In this document: positions 34,120-44,242 of the stretch, in pieces
How the letters are laid out: every line of letters begins with the position of its first letter
Position numbering within the stretch: the stretch's first letter is position 1
Assembly (NCBI RefSeq): GCF_027579695.1
Contig: NC_083596.1
Coordinates: forward strand, 50,219,257 to 50,283,256
Origin: Neoarius graeffei
Lineage: Eukaryota; Chordata; Actinopteri; Siluriformes; Ariidae
DNA length: 64,000 nt
Reading direction: 5' to 3'
The notes under the pieces: model-generated
Seen by the model: the letters and a program-made list of their open reading frames with translations, nothing else
What the model was told of the DNA's origin: nothing
Database searches by the model: none
Translations under genes and position numbers: made by a program

Positions 34120-36932
34120 CAGACGTAAACAAAGTACCCAACTTCATGATTTAAGTCAAAGTCCAGATCCCGCTGGTCAAATGTGACTCTGATACAAGTG
34201 AAAGTTCTCCAGTCAAATGTTTACTTAAGTTAAAGTACTGAAGTACTTGCTTTTAAAAATACTTAAGTATTAAAAGTACATTTTCTGTCAGCGCATTGTT
34301 GTATTATTGCCACAACGCTTACAAAACCTAACGCTGTTACCAAAGACAGAAATGTGAATTCACAAAATGAGCGCATGCTGTGCATCATGGTGGTTTAATG
34401 TTAAGCTAGCTAGTCAGTGAAGCTCCACCTGACATGCAAGCAAACTTTTCAAACTCAAAATCATATTGAGTATCTAACGCTACTAGAAAAGAAACATTTC
34501 GACATTCTGTTTATTTGGCAAGATTATGCTCAAACATATTTCTGAAAGGACTTCAGATAAGTTAACATTATTCATGTTAGCGTAACTCTGTTTTTACATG
34601 CTAACTAACAGTGTCCAAAGTTAACTAGCTATGTGTTAACGCTAGCCGTGGACAAGGCGGCGGCAACTTGGCAGGCAAATCCATATAAAGTCATTTGACT
34701 AACCAGACTGCACAGCTACATTTGCAATGTTATCGCTGGCTCTAAAAGCACAGACAACTTCATTGCAAGCTTTCTCCTGGAATAAAACGTTTAGATCCCT
34801 CAATATGTTTCCGCAGGTCGGACGGCAAGTTTTTGTAGGCCGTGATGTGGTTTGATTTCGGCAAACAAAGCAAACATTTAAAACGAAATGTATCTTTAAT
34901 CCTTTCAGAAAACTGAAACATCGGTTCTAGGTATGGCCATGCGTACGTGCGTGTGTTCCCCAGAAGAACTGCCTCCTTCCATTCTGCCATTAACTGATTG
35001 TGTTAAATAACTGTGGCAGCGGAGGCGTGGTCAAGCGTCAGTCTGTGAATGGAGGGCGGAGTCAGGGAAGGTAAGTGGCAGAATCACTGCACCTGACGTG
35101 AATTAATCTGTGTTTGTGTGTCTCCTCCAGTGACCGCACCCTATAAAAGGAGAGAGAGAGCAGAGAAAGGGGGCTCTCCCCAACGCCTCGTCTTGCACCA
35201 GATTGAGGTCTGATTACAGCCGGGGTCCACCAAAGCCTGATACGTATCCCCTTGGATACTCACCGGTATGCGATACGCTCCAGCCCGATCGAGGTCACGC
35301 ACGTCAGAGATCTGGACCACCACGCACACCTCCATCGCCGAGCACTGATGCTGGAGGTGCCCCAGCTCCCTGCAGCGCCAGCAAACCGGCCCAGGCTTTC
35401 TCTCTGCACCGGTGTTCCGGAGCTCATTCACCTGAGGGGAGGAAGACACAGACACGGAAGTAGGAAACGGTAGGGCACCGCGGGTGCGGCGGGCCGGCTG
35501 GGGTGGAGCCGGCCCCCGCCTCCGCAGTGGGGGAATGGGGCGAGGACGAGGAACAGAAGGGGAGCGAGAGAGAGAGAAAAGAGAGGAGAAGAGGAGACAT
35601 GCTGTCCTGCCGTCGGAACAGCCGCCATATGGTCCTCTGCCAGCATGATGACCTGATCCAGCGACGCCGGGCGACGGCACTGGATCTACTCTGCTGTTCT
35701 TTCCGGAAGTCGGGAGATGAATTGCTCCAGCGCCACCAGGTCGACGAGTCCCTCGGTGTCGCGGTTGTCAGCCCTCAGCCACTGCCGGCAGGCGTCCCGG
35801 AGTTGCTGGCCAAACGTGAACAGCCGGCCGACCTCCTCCAGGAGCAGCGTGCGGAAGCGCTGTCGTTGCTGCTCCGAGGTGCGCCCCACGCGTTGGAGGA
35901 CGGCTCTGCGGAGGTCGGCATAGACCAGCTGGCTGTTGGTGGGGAGTTGTAGCGCGGCCAGCTGCGCCTCGCCCGTTAGCAGGGGGAGGAGGCACGCTGC
36001 GTGCTGTTCCACCGGCCAACCCCACGCCTCTGCTGCCTGCTCAAAAAGAGCAAGGAAGGCTTCGGGGTCGTCCTGAGGAGGTGCCGGAATGCCTGGCGAT
36101 CTTCCTGCTGCGCCAGCACCAGGGCTTCAAACCGTTGTTCCTGCTCCTTCCGGAGAGCGACCAGCGCCTGGTGCTGGCTCTGTTAGGCCGTGGCAAGGGC
36201 ATGGACCAGGTCCTTGAAGGGGGAGGACTCCATGGGGCTGTTCTCTTCTGTACTCCGTCCCGGGTTTCGGCACCACTGTAAGAATTATTGAAGGTCGGTG
36301 GAGCACAGAAGCACGGCAAGCCAGAAATGAGTTACAAAAACTTTTTATTCTCGCTTTTCAGCTTTCCCTTTCACACTCTCCCAGTCAGACACGCACACAC
36401 ACAAGTGTCCAGGTTGGGGAGAGCTCCCTTTCTCTGCTCTCTCTCTCCTTTTATAGGGTGCGGTCACTGAGGGAGACACACAAACACAGGTTAATTCACG
36501 TCAGGTGCAGTGATTCTGCCACTTACCTTCCCTGACTCTGCCCTCCATTCACAGACTGCCGCTTGACCACGCCCCCGCTGCCACAATAACGCTGCTGAGA
36601 AATAAGTGAACTTGATTTTATCCAGTCTATGGACGTGACGTGACCCTAGTGATTACTGATCGGCTCTCAGTGTCACCTGCGAAAAACCAATCACGTTTTA
36701 GAAAAGAAAAGAAAAAACATCCAGTTTCAAAGCTGCTTCATAGTAACGAGTAACGAGGACCTTGACAGAAATGTAGTGGAGTGAAAAGTACGATATTTGT
36801 CTTTCAAATGTAATGAAGTTAAAGTCATAAGTTTCCAAAAAAATATAACACTCAAGTAAAGTACAGATACTCAAAGTGTACTTAAGTACAGAACTCAAGT
36901 AAGCATACTTTGTTACTGTCCATCTCTGCTTC
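34120..36932 (-). mobile_element. hAT transposon remnant with BED-finger exon
   Basis: The right end (on the - strand GCAGAGATGGACAGTAACAA, then AAGTA/CTTAAGTAC words) is typical of fish hAT elements, and similar TACTTAAGT-rich sequence is found near 34210-34280 at the left. A - strand exon at about 34760-34990 encodes a BED-type zinc finger (FRFKCLLCLPKSNHITAY, then NLPSDLRKHIE). No RNase H-like transposase core remains. An LTR-element fossil (35012-36585) is inserted in it. The left border is approximate. Confidence 0.6.
35012..36585 (-). mobile_element. LTR-retroelement fossil, broken, inverted termini
   Basis: A Gypsy/ERV-type element on the - strand: LTR of about 309 bp (36277-36585), a primer-binding-like site just inside it near 36260, and remnants of gag (36240-35500), a CCHC zinc knuckle and the beginning of the protease region (about 35450-35150). 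The pol and env parts are absent. The left terminus (35012 to about 35190) is a partial LTR in inverted orientation relative to the right one. ATAAC flanks both ends as a 5-bp duplication. It is broken with several defects. The two LTR segments differ by about 4% by eye, suggesting moderate age. Confidence 0.72.
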
Positions 36933-37558
36933 TTATAATACAGTAGAATAGCATATTAAAATCTGGAAGAAAATAAAACGTACAGATATCAGCATCGGGA
37001 AGACTAACTGTTTGAATTAGACACTGGAGATGGAAAGACGGTTTCGATTTGAAAAGTGACATGGAATGCACAAATGTGTCTTACTGCAGCTGTCGTGGAA
37101 ACTCTCAAAACTTAAACTCTCCAAGCAAAAATGATTCAAAGTCCAAGAGGTTGCAGAAAAGTTGAGACTTTTATTAAATCAATTAATAAAAGCCGAGTTC
37201 GGTCTGCAGAGTGAACCGACTCAAAATCACAAAGTTCTCATTTTATACTGTCTCAAAAAAAAAAACACAGCGTATACAAATAATTTAATTGGTTACCATG
37301 TCACGTCATACCACTTCAACATTTTCTGTTGGACGGTACATCTCACACTTCTCATATTTTGTATCAACCGAGCCAAATTTTCCAGGATGAATGGTCAATT
37401 CAGGAAGAATCAAAACATATGATAAGAAGTGATATGTCATGAACAACACAGTATTCAGAGCGTACAATGACAGTTCAAAATGACTGGAGTCAAATCAAGT
37501 TAAAGATTGATACAGGCTGCAGGTGCAAACGAGCACAACACTCATGGCCTTGGCCAGT
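36933..37558. other. Intergenic; possible LTR fragment
   Basis: From about 37140 the - strand shows AATAAAAGTCTCAAC-type sequence that could be the poly(A) part of an old LTR. Ends and duplications were not found. Otherwise nothing is recognised. Confidence 0.3.
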
Positions 37559-37919
37559 CTACCACACCATCCATCCATTACAGTGGGGCAAAAAAGTATT
37601 TTGTCAGCCACCAATTGTGCAAGTTCTCCCACTTAAAAAGATGAGAGAGGCCTGTAATTTTCATCATGGGTACACTTCAACTATGAGAGACAGAATTGGG
37701 GAAAGAATCCAGGAAATCACATTGTAGGATTTTTAATGAATTAATTGGTAAATTCCTCAGTAAAATAAGTATTTGGTCACCTACAAACAAGCAAGATTTC
37801 TGGCTCTCACAGACCTGTAACAACTTCTTTAAGAGGCTCCTCTGTCCTAGCCTGGGCCCGCCCATCCTAAGCGTGACGCAACACGAGGGCCTGTTCCGAG
37901 CTTAGTGCCCTGTCACACT

Positions 37920-38480
37920 ACGACGTTCTCACCAGCGTTCGAGTAACGTGTTGCGAAACGCAGAGGAACGTCGAGAACGTTAGAAAAAAGTTACAAGAAA
38001 GTTAGACGAGCGTCGGCAAACGTTGGGGAATGTAGAGGGACGTCGGCGAACGCTGAGGGTGAAAAATAGTTTTGGGTGTGCACAAAAATTCAGGACGTTC
38101 TATCAAAACGCTACTTACACGTTAGAGGAACGTTACACGAAAGTTTGCGGGCGTTACTCGAACGTTACTCGAAAGTCAGGACGTTCCCTGGACGCTAGGC
38201 GGACGCCGGCCCATCAGGGTCGAGTGTCCAGCGCGTGCCTAGCGCTTGGGTAACGCTTGCCTAACGCCTGTGTAACGTCCATCGAACGTCTGTCCAGCGT
38301 GTCGCCAACGTTTTTCAGCATTCGTCAGCGTTCGCCGAGCGTTCTTAACGCTCATGTAACGCTCTTTCAACATCTTTCTAACGTCTGTCAGCGTTCTGAA
38401 TTTTTCCAGCGTCTGTGTAACGTCCATGTAGCATCCTTGTAACGCGCCTGTAACCTACTGGTAGCGTTCAGGAGCATTTG
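37920..38480. repeat. Left subterminal array of 11-bp ACG motifs
   Basis: The clearest stretch is 38226-38465. Units such as AACGCTTGCCT, AACGCCTGTGT, AACGTCCATCG and AACGTCTGTCC follow one another at 11 bp, about 20 units with a few 9-10 bp or longer steps. Looser ACGTT/GCGTT repeats fill 37920-38220. They probably serve as binding sites for the transposon proteins. Confidence 0.8.
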
Positions 38481-38571
38481 GCAGGCACTTGCCAGAAATA
38501 TATTTAAAAGGGGCTTGCAGAGGCCACCGACAGTCCTGTTGGAACTTTCACAGAGTGAAGACTTCAGAACA

Positions 38572-39867
38572 ATGACAGACCAAGAGAAACACCAGTATGC
38601 TGTTGCTGCTCTCATGCATCACAACAACCTCCTGCAGTTGGCATTGCACCAGGTTAAGATGTCCAAGGCAGAGTCAAAGAAGAAAAGGAAGAGGAGAGGG
38701 AGAAAGAGCTGGGTGAGACCCTGGATAGGAAGGCGACCACAGTTTGGTGTTTATGACAAGCTGATGGCTGAACTCCGAGCTGAAGACCAAGCCTCCTTCC
38801 ACAACTTCCTGCGCATGCCAGCAGTGATGTTTGATGAGCTGAGACAGAGAGTTGGTCCCAGGATCACCAAGAAGGACACTCGCTTTAGACTGGCCCTCGA
38901 CCCTGGTATGAAGCTGGCCCTGACTTTGCGACACCTTGCCTCTGGTGACAGCTATGCTTCGCAGAAGTTTGCCTGGAGAGTACCTCACAACACACAGTCA
39001 CTGGTGGTCAGAGAGGTTTGCCATGCCATACTGGACGAGTACCTGGATGAGATGCTGACCTGCCCCAGTACGCCAGAAGAGTGGAAGGAAGTTGCTGACA
39101 GATTCTATCAGAGGTGGAACTTCCCCCATGTCCTGGGAGCACTAGATGGCAAGCATGTGGCCATTAGGTGTCCTGCAGAGAGTGGCTCCTTGTATTACAA
39201 CTACAAGGGGTTCTATTCCATCGTGTTGCTGGCCCTTGTGGATTCTGACTACAAGTTCCTGTGGGCAGATCTTGGAGGCCTGGGATCAGCATCCGATGCC
39301 CAGATCTACAACTCCAGTGAGCTGAAACATGGAGCTGAAGAAGACCTGCTTGGGTTTCCACAGCCTATACCTCTCCCACAAGACACTACAGATGTTCCAT
39401 ACTTCTTCATTGGAGATGACGCCTTTGCCCTGAGAGCCTACATGATGAAGCCCTACAGTCTCCGTGGTCTATCACAGGAGGAGCGCATTTTCAACTACAG
39501 ACTGTCGAGAGCCAGGAGGGTCGTGGAGAACGCCTTTGGGATCCTTGCCAACAGGTTCCAGGTGATTCTTGGCACTATGCAGCACAAGCCAGAGACTGTG
39601 AAGCTGATAGTGAAGACCTGCTTGGTCCTTCACAACTTGATGAGGGTCAGATATCCAACACTGCAGAACCAACAGCTGGACCAGCCAGAAGGTCCAGAAG
39701 AAGACTTTGTGCCTGGTGCCTGGAGAGATGGCTTCAATATGGAAGACACACAGGTTGTTGCAGGCCCCAACACTGCGACCAAAGAAGCCAAGAAGCAGAG
39801 GAACCTCATCAAGCACTGGGTCAACTCCTCAGCTGGGGCACTGGACTGGCAGGACAGGATGGTGTAG
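38572..39867 (+). CDS. HARBI1-like DDE nuclease (Harbinger transposase)
   Basis: A 431-codon intact frame. I chose ATG 38572 (MTDQEKHQYAVAALMHHNNL), as the open frame upstream has no ATG. Catalytic residues by family pattern: Asp192 in GALDGKHVAIRC, Asp242 in LGSASDAQIYN and Glu319 in RRVVENAFGIL; a further GDDAF lies at 282-286. N-terminally there is a basic patch (KKKRKRRGRKSW), possibly nuclear localisation. The nuclease cuts element ends and inserts at TWA targets, but in this family it needs the separate DNA-binding partner encoded at 40739-42457. No stop or frameshift is seen. It is a transposon gene, not host HARBI1, because it lies between matching ends and TTA duplications. Confidence 0.93.
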   Translation: MTDQEKHQYAVAALMHHNNLLQLALHQVKMSKAESKKKRKRRGRKSWVRPWIGRRPQFGVYDKLMAELRAEDQASFHNFLRMPAVMFDELRQRVGPRITKKDTRFRLALDPGMKLALTLRHLASGDSYASQKFAWRVPHNTQSLVVREVCHAILDEYLDEMLTCPSTPEEWKEVADRFYQRWNFPHVLGALDGKHVAIRCPAESGSLYYNYKGFYSIVLLALVDSDYKFLWADLGGLGSASDAQIYNSSELKHGAEEDLLGFPQPIPLPQDTTDVPYFFIGDDAFALRAYMMKPYSLRGLSQEERIFNYRLSRARRVVENAFGILANRFQVILGTMQHKPETVKLIVKTCLVLHNLMRVRYPTLQNQQLDQPEGPEEDFVPGAWRDGFNMEDTQVVAGPNTATKEAKKQRNLIKHWVNSSAGALDWQDRMV

Positions 39868-40179
39868 ACCTGGACCCTAGTGTTGCAATGCAGAATGGAC
39901 TTAATATAGACTATACTTTTTGGTAGACACAATTTTTAGAAACTGAAATATTGTATGTGTAACTTACTTACAATGACTTATTTGTCGATAACAGTAATAA
40001 TAAAAGTAATTGTGTGTGTCATTTCGAAGTAATTATTTTTACTGATCGCCCTACTTTTTTAGCCAATCTGTTCTAGGCATGATCTCTTTTTCAATTATTT
40101 ATTTTACTGAGTTCCCGGTCAACCCCTTTTCACGTAACCAAACGTATAAAACAGTATTAATAAATGTCATAGTTTTATT

Positions 40180-40640
40180 TTGTATTGTTTTATTCTTTTT
40201 CATTTTTTTAACTTTATTTTTTTTTTGGGATTTTGTATTTTTTTATTATATTTTTTATTTTATTTTATATTTTACTTTTTTTTTTATTTTAAAATAAAAA
40301 GTAAACTAAAAAATAAAATAAAAAATAACATAAAATAAAATAAAACAGATAAAATAAAAGAAAAATATAAAATAAAACATATACAATAAAAGAAAAATAT
40401 AAAATAAAACATATACAATAAAAGAAAAATATAAAATAAAACATATACAATAAAAGAAAAATATAAAATAAAAAATATATTTTACTTTTTATTTTATTTT
40501 TTATTTTATCTTTTATTTTATATTTTATTGTATATTTTTTATTTTACCTTTTATTTTTTATTTTATCTTTTATTTTATTTTATAATTTTTTTTTACTTAT
40601 TTTATTTTTTATTTTTTTTTTCCATTATTTTTTTGGGGGG
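40180..40640. repeat. AT-only palindromic low-complexity block
   Basis: A T-rich half (TTTTATTTTA words) flanks an A-rich half, then T-rich again after about 40475. The A-rich part includes about four copies of a 31-bp unit built on AAAATATAAAATAAAACATA. The halves can pair as a long hairpin. It lies between the two convergent Harbinger genes and could act as a terminator/poly(A) spacer. Confidence 0.75.
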
Positions 40641-40738
40641 GACAATATTAAAAACAAGAAATTGAAAGTTTCACGCAAGAACCAGGCAAAGTTCAAACTA
40701 TGTACAACATTTATTTACAGATTCCTAAACAAAAAGTT

Positions 40739-42457
40739 CTACGAGTCAGTCTCTGGGTCCACTGGTGGCTGTGGAGTGTTGAGCGTGTCAGTCAGAGAGG
40801 TAGCCGTGGACGGGGTGGCAACTGGACCTGGACTGTCCAGGGTGCTGAACAAGTCGCTGACACTGGCTGCTGTAGACACTCCGGTGGGGAACACGGTAAC
40901 GTCCGTGGCGGCACAAGTGACAACCAGGGCTGGAGAGCTGCTGCCTTGGTTGCTCTGGTCCATGGTGTGTCTGGCAGAGCTGATGGCCGTAGAGACGGAG
41001 GCATGGGTGGTGGCTGGTGCTGTCAGCGTGTGGAAGACGGGAGAGTTCCTACTCTGTTGCTGGAAGAACCTCTGTGGCTGGTAGTAGGAGTGAGGCTGCT
41101 GGAAGGACGAGTGAGGCTGCTGGAAGGACGAGTGAGGCTGCTGGAAGGACGAGTGAGGCTGCTGGAAGGACGAGTGAGGCTGCTGGAAGGACGAGTGAGG
41201 CTGCTGGAAGGACGAGTGAGGCTGCTGCTGGTGGTATCTGGCCATCCACTCCCTGGTCTGTGACTGCCAAGGAGTGCCAGTGGGCGGGTTGTCATGCCAC
41301 TGGCTAGGGTCCGGCTGAAACATGTCGCTCTGGGCTTGCCTGGTGGTTGTGATGCCAGGAGGGGGGGCCGACCGACATGTAGCTGAGAAGGTAGGCAGGT
41401 CCTCCTCTTCCTCTTCAGTGTCTTCATCCATCAGCCGCGTGAGGATCATGTTGATACTGGCCCTGGCCTTCTTGAACTTCCGGCTCGACATTGTGAGAAG
41501 GCTGTCCCTCACGTAGTTCGCAAAGGTTGACTCAGGGGTCACTGCTGGAGGCTGGAACAAACCCTTGAGTATAGCCTCTGACTCCTTGACCTTCTCCTGC
41601 AGGGTAGCCAACACGTCATCCTCAGTGGTGGTATCCTCATCCTGTCCAGATCGTCCGGGCCTCTTGGAACTGCTGCTGCTGGAGGCTGCTGTGGCAGGTG
41701 TGGAAGATCTGGAAGGTATGGCAGCACACTCCGTGATAGAAGGTCCAGATACCGGTAAATCCTCCTGGACAGTTGCTGCAGCTGAGGCTCTGCTGGGTAG
41801 GATGGGCTTGGCTGGCTCCGGTCTGTGTCGCACTACCTCCTGCAGGAACCTGAAGTTGTTGAGCACCCACTCGTCCCTCTCTGTTCTTCTTGGGGCACCG
41901 TCACCGCTCTTGTGTTTCAGGAGTCTGGTGTTCTTATCCCGCAGTGACCGGAACCAGCCCTTCAAGTGCTTCACCGTCTTCTGCATCTTCTCTGCCTGGG
42001 CCTCCCACAACTTCTCCTTGTTTGTGATCTTGTGGTAAGCCTGGAGCTTAGAGTCCCACAATGTCCGGTTCTCTTGTAACCACTCGACCATGATGGCCTC
42101 ATCAGATTCAGAGAGGCTGTAATTTATCCTGTCACTCTTCTTCCTCTTGCCTCTGTCCTGTGAGGAGGCTGCTGACAAGCTTCTGGAGGAGGAGGAGGAG
42201 GAGCAGCTAGACCCTGGAGACCCTGGAGAGGCTGGAGATGGCGACTGGGACCTGGAGGGGGTGATTGTTGCCCTCTTGTTCTTCGGCTGCTTCTGCTGCT
42301 GGCTGCCTGCTGGCTGGCTGTCAGCCTCGCTTTCAACAGGAGGGGGATGGACCTCTGCAGTGATGGAAACAACCTCCTGGCTGGGAGAGGATGCTGCTCG
42401 TTGGCCCCTGCTGCTGCCCCGACCTCTGCTGCTGGCCCTCTTGCTCTTGGGAGGCAT
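40739..42457 (-). CDS. Harbinger accessory protein with MADF domain
   Basis: A 572-codon intact frame from ATG 42457 (MPPKSKRASSRGRGSSRGQR). Order of parts: a basic, Ser-rich leader; a MADF/Myb-like domain at about 112-205 (YSLSESDEAIMVEWLQENRT, then LWEAQAEKMQ and LKGWFRSLRDKNTRLLK); an acidic, Ser/Pro-rich linker; a block of seven PHSSFQQ-type heptapeptides (about 410-460) from a 21-bp minisatellite; and a Thr/Pro/Ala-rich tail. In PIF/Harbinger elements this second protein brings the nuclease to the ends and into the nucleus. The 11-bp arrays at both ends are its likely binding sites (inference). Confidence 0.88.
   Translation of the reverse strand: MPPKSKRASSRGRGSSRGQRAASSPSQEVVSITAEVHPPPVESEADSQPAGSQQQKQPKNKRATITPSRSQSPSPASPGSPGSSCSSSSSSRSLSAASSQDRGKRKKSDRINYSLSESDEAIMVEWLQENRTLWDSKLQAYHKITNKEKLWEAQAEKMQKTVKHLKGWFRSLRDKNTRLLKHKSGDGAPRRTERDEWVLNNFRFLQEVVRHRPEPAKPILPSRASAAATVQEDLPVSGPSITECAAIPSRSSTPATAASSSSSSKRPGRSGQDEDTTTEDDVLATLQEKVKESEAILKGLFQPPAVTPESTFANYVRDSLLTMSSRKFKKARASINMILTRLMDEDTEEEEEDLPTFSATCRSAPPPGITTTRQAQSDMFQPDPSQWHDNPPTGTPWQSQTREWMARYHQQQPHSSFQQPHSSFQQPHSSFQQPHSSFQQPHSSFQQPHSSFQQPHSYYQPQRFFQQQSRNSPVFHTLTAPATTHASVSTAISSARHTMDQSNQGSSSPALVVTCAATDVTVFPTGVSTAASVSDLFSTLDSPGPVATPSTATSLTDTLNTPQPPVDPETDS
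41090..41226. repeat. 21-bp coding minisatellite
   Basis: About six to seven near-identical copies of GAGGCTGCTGGAAGGACGAGT-like units of 21 bp, in frame within the MADF-protein gene. Confidence 0.93.
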
Positions 42458-42559
42458 ACTTCTTTTCTTTCGTTCGTTCTTCGTTTTGCGATGTTGACTG
42501 CGCGGTGGTTGAAATGGAAGTGATGCACTCTGGCCAAAAGCCCCCCCTTTTATACTGCG

Positions 42560-42965
42560 CGTCCAGCCGCAGGTTGGCGAAACGTCACAGGAACGTCACA
42601 CAAACGCTCCACGCGTTACTCGAACGCTACAGGAACGCTAGGCAGACGCTGTGGAAACGTCGAGAACGTCAGCTAGACGCTGGACAAACGTCGAGAACGT
42701 TACCTGGACGCAAGGCAGACGCTACCCAAACGCTATGATAACGCTATCAAAGCGCTGTGGACGCTATGAGAACGCTAGGTTTTGCTGCTATTTTGGACCA
42801 CAAACGTCGCCTGACACTGAGGGAACGTTGGCTGAGCGTTACCCAAGCGTTACAAGAACGTTACAACATCGTTGACCTAGAAACTTAATTTGAAGAACGT
42901 CGACGTTCCCCGGCGTTTCTCAAATTTTTAAAAACGCAACCAAACGTCGAACAAAACGCTATAGT
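42560..42965. repeat. Right subterminal array of 11-bp ACG motifs
   Basis: Units such as AACGTCACAGG, AACGTCACACA, AACGCTACAGG and ACGCTATGATA recur mainly at 11 bp (some 9 or 20-22) between the TATA region of the - strand gene and the right terminus. Confidence 0.8.
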
Positions 42966-42983
42966 GTGACAGGGCCCTTAGTC

Positions 42984-43576
42984 TGTTAGGACTGGGACTG
43001 TTTTGGCCTCTAGAGGCCGCTGTTATTTCCTGTTTTTTGTCTATGTTTGTTTTGGCCTCTAGAGGTCACCACTGTGTCCTGTGTTTTGGGTTGGTGTTGA
43101 TTGCCTGTTTTCATTAGTGTCACCTGTTTCCAATTTAGTTTGTGTATTTATACCCCCTGAGTTCAGTCCTCTTGTCACGGAGTCTTTGTGCTGTTATGTT
43201 TAAGCTCCAGTTACCTCTGTTCCGATTTCCTCGTCCTTGTGTTCTTTGTATTTTTGCTTTCTTTTGGACTTTGTGGATTTTGTTTTTTGACTTTGTGAAT
43301 CTTCTGAGCGTTTGGTACTTTTGCCTTTTCTTTTCTAGTTTTTTGGCTTTTGTATTGACTTTTGAACTTTTGGATTTTTTATTTTTTCCCTTAAGATCTT
43401 CTGAGCGTTTTGGATTATACTTTTTGGATTTTTTGTAAATATTGTAAATAAACCTTTTGATACTTTTTCTACTTCCGCCTCACGCCTCTGCATTTGAGTC
43501 ATCCCCCTGGTGGCCTAGTGGGGGTTTGCTGGATTATCACAGCGAACCAGGTTCGAATCCCAGCAAAACCCTAACA
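42984..43576. mobile_element. Solo LTR (Gypsy-like fossil)
   Basis: 593 bp starting TGTTAGGACTGGGACTG and ending AAACCCTAACA, with the 5-bp duplication TAGTC on both sides (42979-42983 and 43577-43581). It contains TATTTATACC and AATAAA typical of LTR promoter and poly(A) signals. No internal region remains, as expected after LTR-LTR recombination. Its left duplication overlaps the Harbinger TTA. Confidence 0.85.
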
Positions 43577-43764
43577 TAGTCTGGCCTGGCAGGCTATCTA
43601 CAGCATTTCCAAGCTCCCGAAAAATCGGGAACCAATCAACTTTGAGCATCTCCAACGGCCCTGGGTAGAGGCATGTTCAAGGCAGTGACGTAGTAGAACT
43701 GCGACCGGAAGCCATAGATTGTTTACAGAATCTATGCCGGAAGCGCTTCATTCACATCACGAAC

Positions 43765-43971
43765 ATGGAGCAGCGGCAAGCCTTTGACACAGCAGTAGAT
43801 GCTGTATTGAAAGCATTCAACGGGAAGTTCTCATTGAAAATGGAGCAAAGAGCAGCCCTGGAGGTATTTATTGAAAGGAAGGCCCTTTTCGCCTTGCTCC
43901 CGACCGGCTTCGGTAAGAGTTTAATCTACCAGTTAGCCCCGTCGCGTCGCATACGTCAGAGGAAAGAGTGA
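43765..43971 (+). pseudogene. RecQ-like helicase N-terminal fragment (transposon)
   Basis: Frame MEQRQAFDTAVDAVLKAF, with MEQRAALEVFIERKALFALL running into the Walker A motif LPTGFGKSLIYQLAP, then a stop. The sequence resembles helicase proteins encoded by some fish transposons. Everything after motif I is absent. It belongs to the element at 37848-44135. Confidence 0.6.
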
Positions 43972-44242
43972 TGTGATTGGTTTAAGCTTCGTCACAGCCT
44001 TTTCTGGCTTCGACCAGTAGCAAACTGAGGCATTTCAGGGAGGCGGGTCAACCACGAGCTCTGGGAAACGGTTTGGCTTAATAGCTTGGCCAGACCAAAT
44101 GCTCGGAGAGCTATGAAGTCGCGTTAGCCAGACTACCTCTGTCCTCCACTCATTACCTGTATTAATGGCACCTGTTTGAACTCGTTATCAGTATAAAAGA
44201 CACCTATCCACAACCTCAAACAGTCACACTCCAAACACCATT

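Larger units (their letters stand above)
37905..42977 (+). mobile_element. PIF/Harbinger transposon, apparently complete
   Basis: The 16-bp inverted ends GTGCCCTGTCACACTA (37905-37920) and TAGTGTGACAGGGCCC (42962-42977) differ at one base, and TTA duplications lie outside (37902-37904 and 42978-42980). It holds two open genes: a DDE nuclease on + (38572-39867) and a MADF-domain protein on - (40739-42457). Each has a TATA-like box upstream (TATTTAAAAG near 38501, TTTTATACTG complement near 42550). The genes converge on an AT-rich palindrome. Both subterminal regions carry arrays of ACG-core motifs at 11-bp spacing. At 5.07 kb with all parts open, it may have been active recently. Confidence 0.93.
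37848..44135 (+). mobile_element. DNA element with helicase-like exon, 9-bp TSD
   Basis: It is inserted in the Tc1 element with the 9-bp duplication CCTCTGTCC (37839-37847 and 44136-44144). The ends are TAGCCTGGGC on the left and GCCAGACTA on the right. After removing the Harbinger and the solo LTR, only about 620 bp of its own sequence remain. They carry the start of a RecQ-like helicase frame at 43765. TSD length and ends do not fit a family I can name with confidence; a MULE- or hAT-related origin is possible. Confidence 0.7.

Noticed and set aside
34760-34990. Host ZBED gene
   Set aside because: Only the BED finger is present, inside hAT-type sequence, with no catalytic-domain remnant or other exons.
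37140-37560. Solo LTR
   Set aside because: A poly(A)-like segment is visible but neither paired ends nor a target duplication could be found.
38572-39867. Host HARBI1 gene
   Set aside because: The frame lies between transposon ends with TTA duplications and next to a MADF gene, inside a nest of other transposons; it is the transposon's own nuclease.
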